Under the pieces are notes generated by a model. The model ran no database searches. It was not told where the DNA came from and saw nothing but the letters and a program-made list of their open reading frames with translations. Shown here piece after piece: positions 34,772-43,589 of a DNA stretch of 64,000 bases (its first letter is position 1; each line of letters starts with the position of its first letter). Both the position numbers and the translations under genes were made by a program. The DNA is from Spongiivirga citrea (GTDB lineage: Bacteria > Bacteroidota > Bacteroidia > Flavobacteriales > Flavobacteriaceae): contig NZ_JAABOQ010000003.1 of NCBI RefSeq assembly GCF_010671565.1, positions 372,001-436,000 of the forward strand. Direction: 5' to 3'.

Positions 34772-35524
34772 ATGAGAAAAACAGCATTTATAACTGGAGC
34801 GACTAGCGGGATTGGTATGGCAACTGCCAAGCTTTTTGCTCAAAACAAAATCAATCTCATACTTTGTGGGAGAAGACAAGAACGCCTTGATAAATTAAAA
34901 AATGAATTAGCATCCAAAGTTGATGTGCATACATTGACCTTCGATGTGCGCGATCGAGAAGAAGTCTTTAGAACAATTGAAGGCCTGCCAGAGTCATTTC
35001 AAAAAATCGACATTCTTGTAAATAATGCAGGCAATGCCCATGGCCTTGATCTTATGCAAGATGGCAGCGTCGATGATTGGGATGCGATGATCGATATTAA
35101 TGTAAAGGGACTTTTATATGTGAGTAAGGCTATTATGCCCAGAATGATCGAACAGAAAAGCGGTCATATTATTAATATTGGGTCGATTGCTGGAAAAGAA
35201 GTGTATCCAAAAGGCAATGTGTATTGCGCATCTAAATTCGCAGTTGATGCACTGAATAATGCGATGCGTATTGATCTTAATGAACACGGAATCCGAGTAG
35301 GTGCTGTCAACCCAGGTTTGGTAGAAACTGAATTTAGCGAAGTCCGTTTTAAAGGAGACTCAGATCGTGCGGCTGGAGTTTACAGTCCGTTGGATGCTTT
35401 ACAAGCAGATGATATTGCAGACATCATCCACTTTGTAGTAACAAGACCGTATCATGTAAATATTGCTGATTTAGTTGTTGTGCCAACTGCCCAGGCATCG
35501 GCTTATGTGATTAATAAAAGGTAA
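34772..35524 (+). CDS. Short-chain dehydrogenase (YdfG/3-hydroxy acid type)
   Basis: 250 residues of the classical SDR family: TGATSGIGMATAKLF for cofactor binding, an RR pair after the second strand (LILCGRRQERL) that suggests NADPH, NNAGNAHGL, the catalytic Ser in IGSIAGKEVYPKG, and YCASK. It is similar to NADP-dependent 3-hydroxy acid/serine dehydrogenase YdfG. Starts at ATG 34772; it follows the aldo/keto reductase, with a repeat element between them. Confidence 0.92.
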   Translation: MRKTAFITGATSGIGMATAKLFAQNKINLILCGRRQERLDKLKNELASKVDVHTLTFDVRDREEVFRTIEGLPESFQKIDILVNNAGNAHGLDLMQDGSVDDWDAMIDINVKGLLYVSKAIMPRMIEQKSGHIINIGSIAGKEVYPKGNVYCASKFAVDALNNAMRIDLNEHGIRVGAVNPGLVETEFSEVRFKGDSDRAAGVYSPLDALQADDIADIIHFVVTRPYHVNIADLVVVPTAQASAYVINKR

Positions 35525-35533
35525 CTATTTATA

Positions 35534-36208
35534 ATGAAAACATTAAACTGGCTCTTGTTGATAATAGTTTTTTTAAGCTGCGGCCCATCACCTTCTAATT
35601 TTTCAGAATCGGAATTATCCTTACTCAAAAACCTTCAATTTGAACAAGGGGTATTATCCAATTTAAAGCAGGACATTCATACGGAATTTACACAATTTGA
35701 AATATCAGACCCAGGTTACATCATACGCTCAGATGGAGAAAAGGAAAAAACTGGCGTAGAAAAGAAAAATGGGATTTCATTTAAAGTTCCCGAAAAACAG
35801 TCTGATAAGGTAATTCTTAATCACAAGGATTATCTCAAACAAAATGGGTATTTGATTTTTTTATCCGAAAGTGGTTACGAAAGTCCATCTATTATTTCTA
35901 TCATTAAAGCTGAAGACAAATTCGATATTTTAAGAATTCAGAAAACAGATGGGATCAATTTCGATTTAGAGAATGACGATATCATCAAGAGACTCAAAAT
36001 TTGGGATGAAACCTATGGCATTGAAATACTTGGGGCAGATTATGATTGGGTTGATTTTATTTTTATAAAAGACATTAAAAACCCTTCAGAATTCGCTCAA
36101 GAAGTGTACGATTTTTGTCCAGATTCAGTAGATCAAGGAGTTGGTGAAATTACAATTCTTGAGCAGATACTTCAACAGGAAAAAAGACTTTTTCTTTGGT
36201 GGGATTAA
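35534..36208 (+). CDS. DUF4253 lipoprotein
   Basis: 224 residues. A lipoprotein signal ends in FLSC (Cys16). The C-terminal half is DUF4253: KIWDETYGIEILGADYDWVDF, a proline/acidic loop, EVYDFCPDSVDQG and the family-ending LWWD. DUF4253 occurs in many bacteria without known function, sometimes in immunity-like or small domain proteins. It follows the SDR gene by 9 nt, so the two are probably co-transcribed; the next gene follows by 16 nt. Confidence 0.85.
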   Translation: MKTLNWLLLIIVFLSCGPSPSNFSESELSLLKNLQFEQGVLSNLKQDIHTEFTQFEISDPGYIIRSDGEKEKTGVEKKNGISFKVPEKQSDKVILNHKDYLKQNGYLIFLSESGYESPSIISIIKAEDKFDILRIQKTDGINFDLENDDIIKRLKIWDETYGIEILGADYDWVDFIFIKDIKNPSEFAQEVYDFCPDSVDQGVGEITILEQILQQEKRLFLWWD

Positions 36209-36224
36209 TTCGTATTTGTAAAAA

Positions 36225-37358
36225 ATGATCAACAAACGCCTTCTTATTAAAAACCTTCTCGCACATAATGACGAGAACAGTTTTTATGATAAGAAACGTA
36301 AGATCAATATCTCATTAAAAGAAGGAAAAGCAAAATTTCTAAAGCATGTTTGCGCTTTGTCAAATAGCAATCCAAAGAACAACAGTTATATCGTAATTGG
36401 TGTAGAAGATGAGGACAATAAGATCATGGGAGTCGACTTTTTTGATGACAGTAAAATTCAAAACCTCATCAATGCCTATTTTACAAATCCGCCGATCGTT
36501 TCGTATGAAAACATCCCATTTCCGCATCTACCAGAAGGAAAAGTAGTGGGTTTAGTAACTATTAGGCCAAACGAAAAACTTACCTCACTCCGTAAAAATA
36601 TCTGGAAATACTATGGTGGTTCTATCTTCTTTAGGGAGGGAAGTACATCCATTTCTAAAGTATTTCAATCCGATATAAAAGATACAAATTCGAAGATCGT
36701 TGCCGCCATTGAATCACATGCTCAAAACAATATTTCACATACGTTGGATGGAGTGATGGATTTTATGAAAACCCGAGGTGATTATAACCCACAATACCGT
36801 GTTTTTAAAGAGTATTTTGTGGTTTGCTGGGCGGGAAATGAAAAAAAAATAAAAGGACAATCTTACTTTTCGCGTGTTGATATCGAATTAATAAACGAAC
36901 AAGTAAAATTGTTTTACTCCGCTCTAGATGAAGTCTCAATTCAGGTAAGCGACGACACTTTTAAAATACTTGAATATGTGCATTTAGGCGTAAATGACAA
37001 TTTTCAATATTATCCGTTAGAAGAAGTCACAATCACATTTAACGACAATGCCAGTTACAGTATAGATAGTGAACTAGTTTTCAACCCCCCACAATTCGAC
37101 AAAAAAGTACTTCATCACATTTATAATGCAAATAATACCTTAATAGATAAACTAAAAAAAGGACAGGCTTTGACTCCAAGTGAAGAACAAGATTTAATCA
37201 ATTTGCCGAGTACGTATATGATTTGTTATTTGAATTTATTTCATGAAGCAATTGACAAACTTGTAGAGGCAAAATCATATTTAAAAGAATACAATAACCA
37301 GACTAAATCTGCTTTTAAAGAGGCGATGCGAATACTTCGTAAAATACGCTACAACTAA
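36225..37358 (+). CDS. AlbA_2 (Schlafen-like) domain protein
   Basis: 377 residues. The N-terminal ~130 residues match the Schlafen AlbA_2 domain of bacterial ATP-binding or transcription-related proteins: the EGKAKFLKHVCALSNS helix, YIVIGVEDEDNKIMGVDFFDD, and GLVTIRPNEK. The C-terminal ~240 residues are a Bacteroidota-specific region (DUF5929-like as far as I recall) with no obvious motif and a helical end. It has no signal peptide. In other proteins this domain is linked to nucleic-acid or nucleotide binding; the function here is unknown. A terminator-like hairpin follows 24 nt downstream. Confidence 0.75.
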   Translation: MINKRLLIKNLLAHNDENSFYDKKRKINISLKEGKAKFLKHVCALSNSNPKNNSYIVIGVEDEDNKIMGVDFFDDSKIQNLINAYFTNPPIVSYENIPFPHLPEGKVVGLVTIRPNEKLTSLRKNIWKYYGGSIFFREGSTSISKVFQSDIKDTNSKIVAAIESHAQNNISHTLDGVMDFMKTRGDYNPQYRVFKEYFVVCWAGNEKKIKGQSYFSRVDIELINEQVKLFYSALDEVSIQVSDDTFKILEYVHLGVNDNFQYYPLEEVTITFNDNASYSIDSELVFNPPQFDKKVLHHIYNANNTLIDKLKKGQALTPSEEQDLINLPSTYMICYLNLFHEAIDKLVEAKSYLKEYNNQTKSAFKEAMRILRKIRYN

Positions 37359-37381
37359 TAGTAATTTTAGGTATCAGCTCG

Positions 37382-37420
37382 AAAAGTTAGTTTCCAATTA
37401 TTTGAAGCCAACTAACTTTT
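37382..37420 (+). terminator. Terminator-like inverted repeat after the AlbA_2 gene
   Basis: A perfect 11-bp inverted repeat (37382-37392 with 37410-37420) with a 17-nt loop and four T at the end. The loop is long for a classical terminator, but the position fits. Confidence 0.6.
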
Positions 37421-37455
37421 ACTATCTTTAAACCACAACCAAAAAACAACTACGA

Positions 37456-38595
37456 ATGGGACTTTTTGATGAGATAAAGAAGAAACTAAGCCATGAATTT
37501 ATTGATATTGTTGAGTGGCTAGACAATACAGATAATACCATCGTTCATCGATTTGAACGCTATCAAAATGAAATAAAAAATGGAGCCAAACTAATCGTTC
37601 GTGAAGGGCAGGCAGCAGTATTTGTTAGCGAAGGACGATTGGCAGACGTTTTTACACCAGGCACATACGATCTTGAAACAAAAAACCTCCCAATATTGGC
37701 AACCCTTAAAGGTTGGAAATACGGATTTAATAGCCCATTTAAAGCGGAAGTTTATTTTGTAAATACCCATTTATTTACTGACGAAAAATGGGGAACAAAA
37801 AATGCCGTTATTTTAAGCGACGAACGTTTTGGTTTAACTGAAATACGCGCATTCGGTACATATTCATTTAGAATATCGGATCCTGGAAAATTTGTCGTTG
37901 ACGTAGTTGGAACTGATGGGCATTTTACCAATTTTGAAGTCAACGAGCACCTTAAAAGTCTTATAGCTACCAAGTTTACAGACACTATTGGCGAAGCTAA
38001 CTTACCCATTGAAATGTATGCAAGTAATGCGACTGAATTATCAGAAACTTGTCGCGAAGTCATGCAGCCAGAGTTTGATCGAGTGGGTATAGAACTTGAG
38101 CGTTTCTATATCGAAAATGTCTCGATGCCTGAAGATCTCAAAAAAGAGATCATGGAGTACAGTAGGCTAGATAAATTAGACATGGGCAAACTTGCTCAGT
38201 TTAAAGCAGCAAAAGCAATGGAAGCTGCTGCTAAAAATGAAGGTGGTACTGCAGGAGCTGGAATGGGAATGGGAATGGGCTTTGTACTTGCTCAACAAAT
38301 GGGCGGTATGATGAATCCAGGAATGCTGGGCGCACAAAAAGGCGCACAACAACCACAAGCTGCAGCCGTACCGCCACCAATGCCAACAGCGGTTACATAT
38401 TACTATGCAGTAAATGGTGCTCAACAGGGTCCAGTTACGGTCGATGCTTTAAGAAATTTATTTGCCAGTCGAACGGTGAATAAAGATTCGCTTGTATGGA
38501 AACAAGGTATGGATGGATGGAAAGCTCTTAAGGATGTAGAAGAGTTGAAATCGTTTTTAGGCGGAAGTACCCCACCGCCGTTACCTACAAGCTAG
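37456..38595 (+). CDS. SPFH-domain protein with C-terminal GYF_2 domain (YdjI-like)
   Basis: 379 residues. The N-terminal ~240 form an SPFH/band-7-like domain of the YdjI or 'virion core protein' type: NGAKLIVREGQAAVFVSEG, FTPGTYDLETKNLPIL, FGTYSFRISDP and FYIENVSMPEDL. A Gly/Met/Ala-rich linker (residues ~260-300) leads to a GYF_2 domain (about 313-365: TYYYAVNGAQQGPVTVDAL, GMDGWKALKDV). In Bacillus subtilis YdjI works with YdjG and YdjH to bring a PspA-type protein to the membrane under stress. The next gene encodes a YdjG-like zinc-ribbon protein, which supports a shared role, but no PspA gene is in the window. Confidence 0.85.
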   Translation: MGLFDEIKKKLSHEFIDIVEWLDNTDNTIVHRFERYQNEIKNGAKLIVREGQAAVFVSEGRLADVFTPGTYDLETKNLPILATLKGWKYGFNSPFKAEVYFVNTHLFTDEKWGTKNAVILSDERFGLTEIRAFGTYSFRISDPGKFVVDVVGTDGHFTNFEVNEHLKSLIATKFTDTIGEANLPIEMYASNATELSETCREVMQPEFDRVGIELERFYIENVSMPEDLKKEIMEYSRLDKLDMGKLAQFKAAKAMEAAAKNEGGTAGAGMGMGMGFVLAQQMGGMMNPGMLGAQKGAQQPQAAAVPPPMPTAVTYYYAVNGAQQGPVTVDALRNLFASRTVNKDSLVWKQGMDGWKALKDVEELKSFLGGSTPPPLPTS

Positions 38596-38611
38596 AAATA
38601 ATATCTCTCTA

Positions 38612-38710
38612 AATCTCTCTTTAAAGGGAGACTTTATTTATGAATTCAATTAACTAATAGGTCAGACACAAAGCCCTCTGCTTTGAAGGAGAGGGTTGGT
38701 GAGGATGTAT
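38612..38710. repeat. Dispersed palindromic repeats, two tandem elements
   Basis: First, a perfect 9-bp palindrome without loop (38614-38622 with 38623-38631, one G:T). Second, an element (38673-38708) with CCCTCT...AGAGGG arms followed by GGTTGGTGAGGATGTA, which matches the reverse complement of the copy at 30622-30660. The second runs up to 3 nt before the ATG of the zinc-ribbon gene and therefore contributes its ribosome-binding region. Confidence 0.7.
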
Positions 38711-38712
38711 CC

Positions 38713-39801
38713 ATGGAAGAACAAACCATTAAAAAATCCAATCAAAAAAAAGCATGTGCTAACTGCGGTGCCGAGCTCAATTTTAAGCCAGGATCCGACC
38801 AGTTAAAATGCGACTATTGTGGGTACGAAGAGTTTATAGAAAATGATAAAACGAGCTTTGAGGAACTCGAATTATCCCATTATTTAAATACTGTAGGCAA
38901 CGAAGCGCATACGCAAACAATTAGTGTCATTAATTGTAAGAATTGTGGCGCCAATCAGCATGTTGAAGAAAATTATAAATCGCTTGCCTGTGTATATTGT
39001 AACGAGCCACTTATTTTAGAAGATCAACAAGATGAGTCTTGGATATTTCCTGGGGCAGTAGTTCCCTTTCAATTTGATAAAAACAAGGCAAGACAAGTTT
39101 TTAAAAAATGGGTTGGTGGCATTTGGTTTGCTCCAAATAAACTTAAGAGAGCTGCTCTAGATGCTGAAGGTCTGCATGGGTTGTATATTCCGTATTGGAC
39201 ATTTGATTGTAATTTATACGCTTCTTACCAAGGGCAACGCGGTGTCTATTATTATGAAACTAGAAAAGTAAGAACAAAAAATGGTGTGCGAACCCAGCAA
39301 GTCCGAAAAACACGATGGTCGCATGCATCTGGAAATGTAAGCGGTTTTATAGATGATATTTTAATCAATGCTTCTGAGAAAAAAAGACGAGAAATCCCCA
39401 CGAAAATCTCACGTTGGGATTTAAAAAAACTAGTTCCTTTTACTGAAGAATATTTATCTGGTTTTGTAACTGAAAAATATACCATCTCTTTAAAAGATGG
39501 ACATCATCACTCTTTCCAAAAAGCTAAAGACGTTGCTTATAACTGGATTCGACAAGATATCGGCGGCGATACGCAAAGAGTAAGTCATGCTGATATTAAT
39601 CTATCGGATGAGACTTTTAAGCACATTTTGCTTCCTGTTTATATAAGTTCATATATCTATAATGGAAAGGATTATCATTTTTATGTTAATGGGCAGACTG
39701 GCCAAATTGCTGGTAAATATCCCATTTCATTCTGGAAAGTATTTTTTCTTATCTTATTAGTCATTATTATTGTCAGCTTAATTGTAGTTTATTCGCAATG
39801 A
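38713..39801 (+). CDS. Zinc-ribbon membrane protein (YdjG-like)
   Basis: 362 residues. Two zinc ribbons lie at the N-terminus: Cys15-x2-Cys18 with Cys33-x2-Cys36, and a second CKNCG ... CVYCN pair near residues 75-98. A long central region follows with PFQFDKNKARQVFKKWV, YIPYWTFDC and RWSHASGNVSGFIDDILI, and one C-terminal transmembrane helix (FFLILLVIIIVSLIVV). This is the layout of YdjG, a partner of SPFH protein YdjI. The ATG at 38713 is preferred: the reading frame extends 10 codons further up, but those codons lie inside a repeat element. Its stop overlaps the next ATG (ATGA). Confidence 0.85.
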   Translation: MEEQTIKKSNQKKACANCGAELNFKPGSDQLKCDYCGYEEFIENDKTSFEELELSHYLNTVGNEAHTQTISVINCKNCGANQHVEENYKSLACVYCNEPLILEDQQDESWIFPGAVVPFQFDKNKARQVFKKWVGGIWFAPNKLKRAALDAEGLHGLYIPYWTFDCNLYASYQGQRGVYYYETRKVRTKNGVRTQQVRKTRWSHASGNVSGFIDDILINASEKKRREIPTKISRWDLKKLVPFTEEYLSGFVTEKYTISLKDGHHHSFQKAKDVAYNWIRQDIGGDTQRVSHADINLSDETFKHILLPVYISSYIYNGKDYHFYVNGQTGQIAGKYPISFWKVFFLILLVIIIVSLIVVYSQ

Positions 39802-40526
39802 GCAGAACATTGGTAATTGGAGATATCCATGGAGCGTTAAAAGCGCTTATTCAAATCTTAGATCGAGCACAAGTTACGCCACAAGACCATCTTATTTTTT
39901 TAGGGGATTATGTCGACGGATGGAGCGATGCAGCTGAAACAATTGATTATTTAATTCAATTAAAATCTACTCATAACTGTACATTTATAAAAGGAAACCA
40001 TGATGAGTTGGCGAATGATTGGTTAAAGAAAGGCAAAAATAATCAGACTTGGTTAATGCATGGTGGTCAGACAACCGTAGAGAGTTACAAACCATACGAC
40101 CCCGAAACACGTAATATTCATATACAATTTAACGACACTCTGGAACACTATTATTTAGATGATAAGAATCGGCTTTTCCTTCATGCTGGCTTTACGAACT
40201 TAAAAGGGGTGAAGTTCGAATACTTTTCAAAGCTATTCTATTGGGATCGCACGTTGTGGGAAATGGCTTTGTCGATCGATCCATTATTGACAAAAGAAGA
40301 TCAGAATTTTCCCCAACGATTGTTACAATATGAGGAAATATATATTGGACATACTCCAGTTACCAGAATAGGAAAAACAACGCCTGTAAAAGCTGCGAAT
40401 GTTTGGAATATTGATACTGGCGCTGCATTTAAAGGTCCGCTCACTATTCTTAATGTAGATACCAAAGAGTTTTGGCAGAGTGATCCTGTATATAAATTGT
40501 ATCCTTTAGAGAATGGACGGAATTGA
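39798..40526 (+). CDS. Calcineurin-like metallophosphoesterase (Ser/Thr phosphatase type)
   Basis: 242 residues with the metal-binding blocks of the PPP phosphatase family: GDIHG at residues 8-12, FLGDYVDGW near 34-42, and IKGNHDE near 64-70, then an LHAGF and an IGHTPV histidine block. It resembles bacterial PrpA/ApaH-like enzymes that remove phosphate from proteins or from dinucleoside polyphosphates. Cytoplasmic. Overlaps the zinc-ribbon gene by 4 nt, so it probably belongs to the SPFH/zinc-ribbon transcript. Confidence 0.9.
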   Translation: MSRTLVIGDIHGALKALIQILDRAQVTPQDHLIFLGDYVDGWSDAAETIDYLIQLKSTHNCTFIKGNHDELANDWLKKGKNNQTWLMHGGQTTVESYKPYDPETRNIHIQFNDTLEHYYLDDKNRLFLHAGFTNLKGVKFEYFSKLFYWDRTLWEMALSIDPLLTKEDQNFPQRLLQYEEIYIGHTPVTRIGKTTPVKAANVWNIDTGAAFKGPLTILNVDTKEFWQSDPVYKLYPLENGRN

Positions 40527-40541
40527 CAATTTATATCTCTC

Positions 40542-40880
40542 ATGATTAATTACAATAACAAAAAATTCCGTCCAATTAGTAATTCTGACAATTCTGAAAC
40601 TGACTCGGAAACTGAATTTGTGTATAAGCAGGAAGGAAATATTGTTACTTCAACTTATCAAGGCAACCAAATTACAAAAGGACACCTCATCGGCACTGTT
40701 GATAAAAACGGAATTATAGATATGCGGTATCATCAGGTAAACTATAAAGGTGAACTAATGTCTGGAATTTGTAAATCGACTCCTGAAATTCTGGCAAACG
40801 GTAAAATTAAGTTGCATGAAGTATGGCAATGGACATCTGGAGATTTATCTAGAGGGAGTTCAGTTTTGGAGGAAATCTAG
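40542..40880 (+). CDS. Conserved hypothetical protein (often mislabelled N-acetylglutamate synthase)
   Basis: 112 residues, mostly beta strands: MINYNNKKFRPISNS, ETEFVYKQEGNIVTSTYQG, KGHLIGTVDKNGIIDMRYHQVN, and LHEVWQWTSGD. The same short protein is widespread in Bacteroidota and Firmicutes and is often named N-acetylglutamate synthase, but it has none of the acetyltransferase motifs (no acetyl-CoA P-loop), so that name should not be trusted. A lipocalin-like small beta-barrel seems possible. It follows the phosphatase by 15 nt. Confidence 0.75.
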   Translation: MINYNNKKFRPISNSDNSETDSETEFVYKQEGNIVTSTYQGNQITKGHLIGTVDKNGIIDMRYHQVNYKGELMSGICKSTPEILANGKIKLHEVWQWTSGDLSRGSSVLEEI

Positions 40881-41074
40881 CGGACATTTATCCTGAACGA
40901 AGATAAACAGGAAACAAAACAGGACAAACCGCACACCTTAACATTTAGCAGGGGGAATTTTCCCGTATACAATCCTCAATATACCTCTTACATAACACAT
41001 ACTTTACATGCATCTTTGTAAAGCTATTAATCGATAATGTAAAGTTGACATAAACGGAACCACCTAGTCATATT

Positions 41075-41082
41075 TACTTTTG
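41075..41082 (+). promoter_or_regulatory. -7 element for the small gene at 41107
   Basis: TACTTTTG matches TAnnTTTG. A TTG at 41045-41047 lies 27 nt upstream, too far for a normal -33 box, so this is a partial match. Confidence 0.4.
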
Positions 41083-41106
41083 ATTTTTGCTAAACAACCT
41101 AACAAC

Positions 41107-41238
41107 ATGAAAAGGTATTTACGCATTTTTTTGATCTTGCTGGTGCTTGCAATTGAAACCTTCTATTTAGTTTCTACTGCAACAGATGAAGATAAACAAG
41201 CAAATGATCTGGCAACAGTTGAAGTTGTCAACCAATAA
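41107..41238 (+). CDS. Small single-span membrane peptide
   Basis: 43 residues: a short basic start (MKRYLR), one hydrophobic segment (IFLILLVLAIETFYLV), and an acidic, polar tail (TDEDKQANDLATVEVVNQ). It is flanked by a -7 element upstream and a strong terminator 55 nt after the stop, which suggests a dedicated transcript. Family unknown. It may be a membrane-anchored microprotein; the hydrophobic stretch could also be an uncleaved signal. Confidence 0.55.
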   Translation: MKRYLRIFLILLVLAIETFYLVSTATDEDKQANDLATVEVVNQ

Positions 41239-41292
41239 CAATATATACGAGTTCACATATTCTTCATATAATTTTGGTTAGTTAGAATTTGA

Positions 41293-41323
41293 AAAACCTT
41301 GACGATAATGTCAAGGTTTTTTT
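41293..41323 (+). terminator. Rho-independent terminator
   Basis: A perfect 11-bp stem (41293-41303 with 41310-41320), 6-nt loop, and a seven-T run, downstream of the 43-residue gene. Confidence 0.9.
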
Positions 41324-41428
41324 CTTAGCGGGCTAGTCTTCAGCAAATAGGAAAACATACCTTATTAAATTGGGGCATTATAAATATGTCTAAAAACAAT
41401 CACACAATTAATCTTAAACAACCGACTA

Positions 41429-41980
41429 ATGAAAAGAACATTCAATTTTATGAAACTGGCATTTCTCGTGATAGCATTAATTTCAATCTCTTGTTCTCCC
41501 GAAGATGGTAGAGATGGTGAACAAGGTTCTCAAGGTGTAGCTGGCCAAGACGGACAGGATGGTACTGACGGTAACGCAAACGTAGTGGCAAGCCCGTGGT
41601 TTGATGAGGAGTTTCCTAATACTGCATCAACCTCGGCATCTTTTAACAGAACAGATACTGCAATTGATCAAGATGTTGCCAATGCAGCTGCATTTTTGGT
41701 ATACGGTAAACGGTTTACGCTGGGTGGAACCGACATTATTGTGCAGCTTCCAGTAACAGATGACGAAAGAACCTATTTTTATGAGTTATTTCCTCAGACC
41801 AATAGAATATTCTTTAGAGCAGAATCTGTTGATAAGACAACACAGTTTATTTTTGATGATTATGCCCAATTTAGATTTGTCATTATCCCATCTAACAATT
41901 CCACTGGAAAAGGCAGCTCTCCAGACTTTTCAAAAATGAGTTATGAAGAAGTGATGGATTACTTTGGCTTAACATATTAG
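41429..41980 (+). CDS. Lipoprotein with collagen-like G-x-y stretch
   Basis: 183 residues. The signal ends in SISC (Cys22). Directly after the lipid-anchored cysteine there is a short collagen-like tract of about nine Gly-x-y triplets (DGRDGEQGSQGVAGQDG and following), then a beta-rich domain (about 60-165) with ASPWFDEEFP and DDYAQFRFVIIP. Such G-x-y lipoproteins are common in Bacteroidota and are thought to display the domain on the surface. Function unknown. Convergent with the ALDH gene, with a shared terminator between. Confidence 0.8.
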   Translation: MKRTFNFMKLAFLVIALISISCSPEDGRDGEQGSQGVAGQDGQDGTDGNANVVASPWFDEEFPNTASTSASFNRTDTAIDQDVANAAAFLVYGKRFTLGGTDIIVQLPVTDDERTYFYELFPQTNRIFFRAESVDKTTQFIFDDYAQFRFVIIPSNNSTGKGSSPDFSKMSYEEVMDYFGLTY

Positions 41981-41986
41981 AAAATA

Positions 41987-42015
41987 AAAACTACTTCCTA
42001 ATAGGAAGTGGTTTT
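41987..42015. terminator. Bidirectional terminator between collagen-like lipoprotein and ALDH gene
   Basis: A 12-bp stem (41987-41998 with 42004-42015, one T:G pair) and a 5-nt loop, 6 nt after the plus-strand stop and 20 nt from the minus-strand stop. Confidence 0.85.
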
Positions 42016-42035
42016 ACTTTTACTCTGTAAGATCT

Positions 42036-43589
42036 TTAAAGATCAAACTTAATTCCTTGTGCCAACGGTAACTCTGTTGTATAATTAATTGTATTAGTTT
42101 GTCTTCTCATATATACTTTCCAAGCATCTGAACCAGATTCGCGACCACCACCAGTTTCTTTTTCACCACCAAAAGCACCACCAATTTCAGCACCACTAGT
42201 ACCAATATTTACATTGGCAATACCACAATCTGATCCTGCATGACTTAAAAAGCGTTCTGCCTCTCTTAAATTGTTGGTCATAATTGCAGATGATAATCCT
42301 TGCGCCACTCCATTCTGAGTATCGATGGCATTTTCTACATCACCAGAATATTTTAATAGGTATAATACCGGAGCGAAAGTCTCGTGTTGTACAATCTCAA
42401 ATGAGTTATCAGCTTCGGCAATTGCTGGTTTTACATAGCAACCACTTTCATAACCTTCACCTGAAAGCACTCCTCCCTCGACAACTACTTTACCACCTTC
42501 TTGTACCACTTTCTCAAGTGCATTTTGGTAACCATTTACAGCATCAGTGTCAATTAAAGGTCCAACATGATTATTCTCATCAAGCGGATTCCCGATTCTT
42601 AATTGATCATATGCATCAACCACTGCGTTTTTTACTTGATCATAAATACTTTCATGAATGATCAATCTTCTTGTAGAAGTACAACGTTGTCCAGCAGTAC
42701 CTACTGCTCCAAAAACAGCTCCTATTACAGTCATTTTAATATCAGCATCTGGAGTAACTATAATGGCATTATTTCCACCTAGTTCTAAAAGTGACTTCCC
42801 TAAACGCTCACCAACCGTTTTAGCTACAATTTTTCCCATTCTAGTGGATCCTGTTGCAGATACTAATGGAATACGCTTATCTGTTGTCATCATTTCACCA
42901 ACACGATAATCACCATTAATTAGGCATGAGATACCCTCTGGTAAATCGTTATCCTTTAAAACTTGTGCTATTATATTTTGACAAGCAACACCACATAACG
43001 GTGTTTTTTCACTCGGTTTCCAAACACACACATCACCACAAATCCAAGCTAAAGCAGTATTCCATGCCCAAACTGCTACTGGGAAGTTAAAGGCAGAAAT
43101 TATTCCAACAACACCCAGCGGATGGTACTGCTCATACATTCTATGTCCAGGTCGTTCTGAGTGCATAGTCAGACCATGTAGTTGACGTGAAAGTCCAACA
43201 GCAAAATCACAGATATCAATCATCTCCTGAACCTCACCTAGACCCTCTTGATATGATTTTCCCATTTCATAAGAAACCAATTTTCCAAGAGGTTCTTTCA
43301 ACTCGCGTAATTTCTCACCAAACTGACGTACAATCTCTCCTCTTAGGGGAGCTGGTTTTGTTCTCCAACTTTTAAATGCCAAAGTAGCCGACTGCATTAC
43401 CTTTTCGTAATCTTCCTTAGTAGTTGTTTTTACTTTTCCAATTAGTTCACCATCCACTGGCGAGTACGAAGAAATTTCCTCTCCATTAGAAAACCAATTA
43501 GAACCTGTTGAAGTCCCATTATTTATTGTGTGTAACCCCAGTTCTCTTAGGGCTGTATCCATTCCAAAATCAGTTGCGACTGTTGTCAT
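42036..43589 (-). CDS. ALDH7-type aldehyde dehydrogenase (alpha-aminoadipic semialdehyde / piperideine-6-carboxylate)
   Basis: 517 residues, full length. The NAD+-dependent aldehyde dehydrogenase has catalytic Asn168 (SAFNFP), Glu269 (LELGGNN) and Cys303 (GTAGQRCT). The C-terminal block NVNIGTSGAEIGGAFGGEK and GGGRESGSDAWKVYMRRQTNTINY is specific to the ALDH7 subfamily, which oxidises alpha-aminoadipic semialdehyde in lysine catabolism (AmaB in bacteria). No other lysine-degradation gene is adjacent. It is divergent from the kinase operon and shares a 247-nt upstream region with it, which contains the candidate LytTR site. Confidence 0.93.
   Translation of the reverse strand: MTTVATDFGMDTALRELGLHTINNGTSTGSNWFSNGEEISSYSPVDGELIGKVKTTTKEDYEKVMQSATLAFKSWRTKPAPLRGEIVRQFGEKLRELKEPLGKLVSYEMGKSYQEGLGEVQEMIDICDFAVGLSRQLHGLTMHSERPGHRMYEQYHPLGVVGIISAFNFPVAVWAWNTALAWICGDVCVWKPSEKTPLCGVACQNIIAQVLKDNDLPEGISCLINGDYRVGEMMTTDKRIPLVSATGSTRMGKIVAKTVGERLGKSLLELGGNNAIIVTPDADIKMTVIGAVFGAVGTAGQRCTSTRRLIIHESIYDQVKNAVVDAYDQLRIGNPLDENNHVGPLIDTDAVNGYQNALEKVVQEGGKVVVEGGVLSGEGYESGCYVKPAIAEADNSFEIVQHETFAPVLYLLKYSGDVENAIDTQNGVAQGLSSAIMTNNLREAERFLSHAGSDCGIANVNIGTSGAEIGGAFGGEKETGGGRESGSDAWKVYMRRQTNTINYTTELPLAQGIKFDL

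Noticed and set aside
38683-38712. An upstream ATG that would lengthen the zinc-ribbon protein by 10 residues
   Set aside because: Those codons lie inside a dispersed repeat and do not fit the family start; ATG 38713 is better.
40542-40880. N-acetylglutamate synthase as function of the 112-residue protein
   Set aside because: Too short, and it has no acetyl-CoA-binding motif; the name is a common propagated error.
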